Of a DNA stretch of 64,000 nucleotides, positions 61,738 through 64,000 are shown in pieces. The stretch comes from Lustribacter sp965277075 (GTDB lineage: Bacteria; Vulcanimicrobiota; Vulcanimicrobiia; Vulcanimicrobiales; Vulcanimicrobiaceae), in contig OZ255707.1 of NCBI GenBank assembly GCA_965277075.1, forward strand, positions 682,001-746,000, read 5' to 3'. The position numbers were made by a program, and so were the translations under genes. The notes under the pieces were generated by a model. It made no database searches, had not been told where the DNA came from, and saw only the letters and a list, made by a program, of their open reading frames with translations. Within the stretch, counting starts at the first letter, position 1. Every line of letters begins with the position of its first letter.

Positions 61738-62217
61738 CTAGGCGTGGGAAAGCATTGTACGGGCACCACGTTTGCCGCGTGTTTTGGTGCGCTTTAGCGT
61801 CAGTAACTCGTCAAGGCTCTCCTGCAGCGTTCGTCGCCTCAGCATGCTGATCACGGCTTCATCAGCTTCTGCGGCGAGCGACTTGAAGTAACGCTCGACG
61901 CGCGAGCTGACATCGCAGAGATGCGGAACGTCCGCACGCGCGACGAACAGTTGTTTGTCTCCGACGACCGACGTATAGATTTCGCCTAGCGTGATTTCCG
62001 ACGCGCGCCGGGCAAGCCGAACGCCGCCGCTCTTTCCCAAAGAAGCGCGCACGATTCCATCGTGTCCGAGTGGAACGAGCAACCGACGCACGAGACTCGC
62101 CGTCGATCCGACGCCCTTAGCCAACTGCGCGGACGTTACCAGCGGATGTCCGAGCCGCTCCGAATTGGCCAGCGTCAGCATGATTTGGAGCGCCGTCGGA
62201 AAGCGAATGTCGGTCAC
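61738..62217 (-). CDS. Rrf2 family transcriptional regulator
   Basis: The 159-residue protein starts with GTG at 62217 after GGGGAG. The winged-helix pattern is clear: DIRFPTALQIMLTLANSERLGHPLVTSAQLAKGVGSTASLVRRLLVPLGHDGIVRASLGKSGGVRLARRASEITLGEIYTSV. The three-Cys cluster of IscR and NsrR is absent (one Cys only), so it is of the YwnA-like, cluster-free type. It is divergent from the aldo/keto reductase gene across a perfect palindrome, and probably represses it and itself. Confidence 0.93.
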   Translation of the reverse strand: MTDIRFPTALQIMLTLANSERLGHPLVTSAQLAKGVGSTASLVRRLLVPLGHDGIVRASLGKSGGVRLARRASEITLGEIYTSVVGDKQLFVARADVPHLCDVSSRVERYFKSLAAEADEAVISMLRRRTLQESLDELLTLKRTKTRGKRGARTMLSHA

Positions 62218-62229
62218 GAGTTCTCCCCT

Positions 62230-62249
62230 TTTCAAGTCGTGACTTGAAA
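62230..62249. promoter_or_regulatory. 20-bp palindrome, probable Rrf2 operator
   Basis: TTTCAAGTC and GACTTGAAA are perfect 9-bp arms around GT, located 13 bases upstream of the Rrf2 start and 80 bases before the divergent aldo/keto reductase start. Confidence 0.75.
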
Positions 62250-62328
62250 TGTACCAGCGGTAGTTGCATTTCCCGCCGAAGTGTGCCCATGATAGGCACC
62301 GTTGCAATCTACTTCGTCTGGACGTTCT

Positions 62329-63018
62329 ATGCGGTACAACAAACTGGGTTCAACCGGGCTTTTCGTTTGTGAGCTGTGCCTCGGCACCATGACCTTCGGG
62401 GCCAGCGGCCCGTTCGAAGCCATGGGAAACGTCCAGCAAGCGGATGCCGACGTGATGCTCGACCGGGCCTTCGGCGCCGGCATCAACATCATCGACACCG
62501 CCGACACGTATTCGGGCGGTGAAGCCGAACGGATTCTCGGTCAGGGCCTCAAGAACGTGGGCAAGGCGCGAGATGAGGTCGTCATCGCAACGAAGCTCTT
62601 CGGCTACATGGGCGACGGTCCCAATGCGCAAGGCTCATCGCGCGCGCACATTCTCGATGCGGCAAAAGCGAGTCTGAAGCGGCTCGGCACGGAGTACATC
62701 GATCTCTACCAGCTTCACGGGTTCGACGCGGCCACGTCGATCGAGGAGAGCCTCGAAGCACTGAACGATCTCGTGCGCCAGGGGCACGTGCGTTACATCG
62801 GTGTCTCGAATTGGGCGGCGTGGCAGACCAGCAAGGCTCTCGGGCTATCGGCGCTGCACCGGCTTGCTAAATTCGCATCGCTCGAAGCGTATTATTCGAT
62901 TGTCGCTCGCGATCTCGAGCGAGACGTCATCCCGATGCTCGGAAGCTGGATGCTTGGTATATGGGGCCAAGCACGTGCGGATCAGTTGGCCCAGGCGCGA
63001 AACGCACCCGCAGCGTGA
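62329..63018 (+). CDS. Aldo/keto reductase, C-terminally truncated
   Basis: The 229-residue protein begins MRYNKLGSTGLFVCELCLGTMTFG and keeps the first two thirds of the AKR barrel: GINIIDTADTYSGGEAERILGQGL (Asp and Tyr of the tetrad), VVIATKLFGYMG (Lys), YIDLYQLHGFD (His), and VRYIGVSNWAAWQ. At LEAYYSIVARDLERDVIPML the family sequence stops and 25 unrelated residues (GSWMLGIWGQARADQLAQAR) follow. About 100 C-terminal residues, including the NADPH-binding end, are missing, so activity is doubtful. The stop overlaps the SDR start (GTGA), as if a deletion had joined the two genes. Confidence 0.85.
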   Translation: MRYNKLGSTGLFVCELCLGTMTFGASGPFEAMGNVQQADADVMLDRAFGAGINIIDTADTYSGGEAERILGQGLKNVGKARDEVVIATKLFGYMGDGPNAQGSSRAHILDAAKASLKRLGTEYIDLYQLHGFDAATSIEESLEALNDLVRQGHVRYIGVSNWAAWQTSKALGLSALHRLAKFASLEAYYSIVARDLERDVIPMLGSWMLGIWGQARADQLAQARNAPAA

Positions 63019-63788
63019 GCAAAACTGTTTTGCCGCTGGATCAAAGGCTGGCTGTTGTCACCGGCGCTTCCGGCGGCATCGGCTCCCAGGTCGCGCGGCG
63101 CTTAGCTCGCGACGGCGCGAGCGTGCTCGTTCACTTTCATTTGAGCCGCGAAGATGCCGAAGCGGTCGTTCGCGACATCAAGGCGACGGGAGGCGAAGCG
63201 GAAGCAGTCGGTGCGGACCTTGCTCGCGCCGGAGGCCCCACCACGTTGATCGGCTGTCTCGACGCATCGTTCGGCGGCCGCTTCGCCGGGCGTCTCGACG
63301 TGTTAGTCAATAATGCCGGGACCTTGGAATTCGGTTCGCTCACGGACGTGAGCGACGAATCATTCGATCGGGTTTTCAACCTCAACGTGCGCGCTTGTTT
63401 CCAGCTGTCTCGCGAAGCTGCACGACGCATGACCAATGCCGGCTGGGGCCGCATCATCAACATGGGCTCCGTGTTTGGCGAAGGCGCCCCCATGGCCGGC
63501 CTGAGTATCTACTGCGGTACGAAATTTGCCGTTCGCGGTCTGACGCGCGCCTGGTCACGAGACCTCGGCCCTGCCGGCATCACGGTGAACAACATTCAGC
63601 CCGCGTTGATCCAAAAGGAACCGGTGCCGACCAACGGACCAGCCTACGAGTCAATGCAGCGCTTCAGTAGCGTCGGCAGGTTCGGGAATCCCGCCGAGAT
63701 CGCCGACGCCGTGGCATTCCTTGCGAGCCCGAGCTCAGGATACATCAACGGTGAGAGCCTGACGGTCGACGGCGGTTGGAGCGCCTGA
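63015..63788 (+). CDS. SDR family oxidoreductase (3-oxoacyl-ACP reductase type)
   Basis: The 257-residue protein starts with GTG at 63015, overlapping the stop of the aldo/keto reductase gene. Motifs: VVTGASGGIGSQVARRLARDG (cofactor), VLVNNAGTLEFG (NNAG), INMGSVFGEG with the catalytic Ser, SIYCGTKFAVRGLTRAWSRDLG with YxxxK, and NGESLTVDGGWSA at the end. The full catalytic set is present, unlike the SDR at 53 kb. It is co-regulated with the truncated reductase, probably by Rrf2, and converges with livF. Confidence 0.93.
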   Translation: MSKTVLPLDQRLAVVTGASGGIGSQVARRLARDGASVLVHFHLSREDAEAVVRDIKATGGEAEAVGADLARAGGPTTLIGCLDASFGGRFAGRLDVLVNNAGTLEFGSLTDVSDESFDRVFNLNVRACFQLSREAARRMTNAGWGRIINMGSVFGEGAPMAGLSIYCGTKFAVRGLTRAWSRDLGPAGITVNNIQPALIQKEPVPTNGPAYESMQRFSSVGRFGNPAEIADAVAFLASPSSGYINGESLTVDGGWSA

Positions 63789-63837
63789 GCGCCGCGTATC
63801 TTCAGATCGCACTTGCATACTCACGTGAGCTCACGGC

Positions 63838-64000
63838 TCAAACGCCCAAATAGGCTTTTTGTACCTGCGGATCGCGTAAGAGCATACGCGATGGTCCGCT
63901 CAGCGTGATGCGACCCGTTTCGAGAACGTAGGCACGCGATGCCGTCTCGAGCGCGGTCTGAACGTCTTGTTCGACGATCACGAGACCGACGCCGGTCGCG
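63838..64000 (-). CDS. livF: Branched-chain amino acid ABC transporter ATPase LivF, C-terminal part (partial)
   Basis: The last 54 codons of the gene are in the window (minus strand, running in from beyond 64000): VGLVIVEQDVQTALETASRA, YVLETGRITLSGPSRMLLRD and PQVQKAYLGV. VEQD with the following H-loop-distal region and the ending KAYLGV are characteristic of LivF. It energises uptake of branched-chain amino acids or related compounds. Its ending is repeated at 53762-53797. Confidence 0.9.
   Translation of the reverse strand, partial: ATGVGLVIVEQDVQTALETASRAYVLETGRITLSGPSRMLLRDPQVQKAYLGV

Overview
The window is GC-rich bacterial chromosome. It carries genes for FtsQ, FtsA and FtsZ, DnaE, HisZ/HisG/HisD, a short-leader ECF sigma factor, a three-gene succinate dehydrogenase of the SdhE type, and a complete rRNA operon. 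GTG starts and 4-base stop/start overlaps (GTGA or ATGA) are very frequent. The gene mix (APC permeases, S9 and M16 peptidases, HdeD, exported oxidoreductases with c-type cytochromes) suggests a soil-type heterotroph. My best guess is an uncultivated phylum such as Eremiobacterota (WPS-2), but no gene read here proves this; the 16S gene in the window would.

Layout. 1-5.6 kb: the end of a Cys/Met-metabolism PLP enzyme, a degenerate GGDEF protein, then a minus-strand operon for an exported molybdenum hydroxylase (cytochrome c, 2Fe-2S subunit, Mo subunit, solute-binding protein) and a divergent CoA-pyrophosphatase-type Nudix enzyme. 5.6-14 kb: an M16 peptidase, a divergent S9 peptidase, and a very unusual fusion of an amino-acid permease with a GH35 glycosidase. 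14-15.1 kb: a decayed FkbM methyltransferase between 41-bp direct repeats, next to tRNA-Leu(CAA). 15.1-19 kb: an exported ThDP enzyme with a cytochrome c, and a methyltransferase with a proline-rich tail. 19-28 kb: a foldback element, FmdB, SRPBCC, then the minus-strand run lipoprotein-HAD-ftsQ-ftsA-ftsZ-M20-sigma. 28-36.5 kb: dnaE-hisZ-hisG-hisD and a GAF-GGDEF-like protein. 36.6-42.6 kb: sdhA-sdhB-sdhE, small membrane proteins (one of only 33 aa), HdeD and a ROK kinase.

42.6-49.2 kb is the rrn operon (16S-23S-5S on the minus strand, no spacer tRNAs). The 23S gene is interrupted by a 691-bp group I intron carrying a LAGLIDADG homing endonuclease, and holds a separate helical insertion of about 170 nt. 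Processing stems around both large rRNAs and a promoter are visible.

49.2-53.8 kb: glutamate-semialdehyde-type aldehyde dehydrogenase, L-2-hydroxyglutarate oxidase, sulfurtransferase and an SDR. 53.8-63.8 kb is an accessory stretch bounded by two copies of a livF 3' end. It holds cassette-like genes (DUF4386, CPBP, DinB, GAF-GNAT, XRE-cupin, VOC, TetR, TfoX, GFA-like), several of them broken, and five copies of a 26-bp hairpin repeat, all in one orientation and all between genes. It ends with an Rrf2 regulator divergent from a truncated aldo/keto reductase-SDR pair. The window closes inside an intact-looking livF end.
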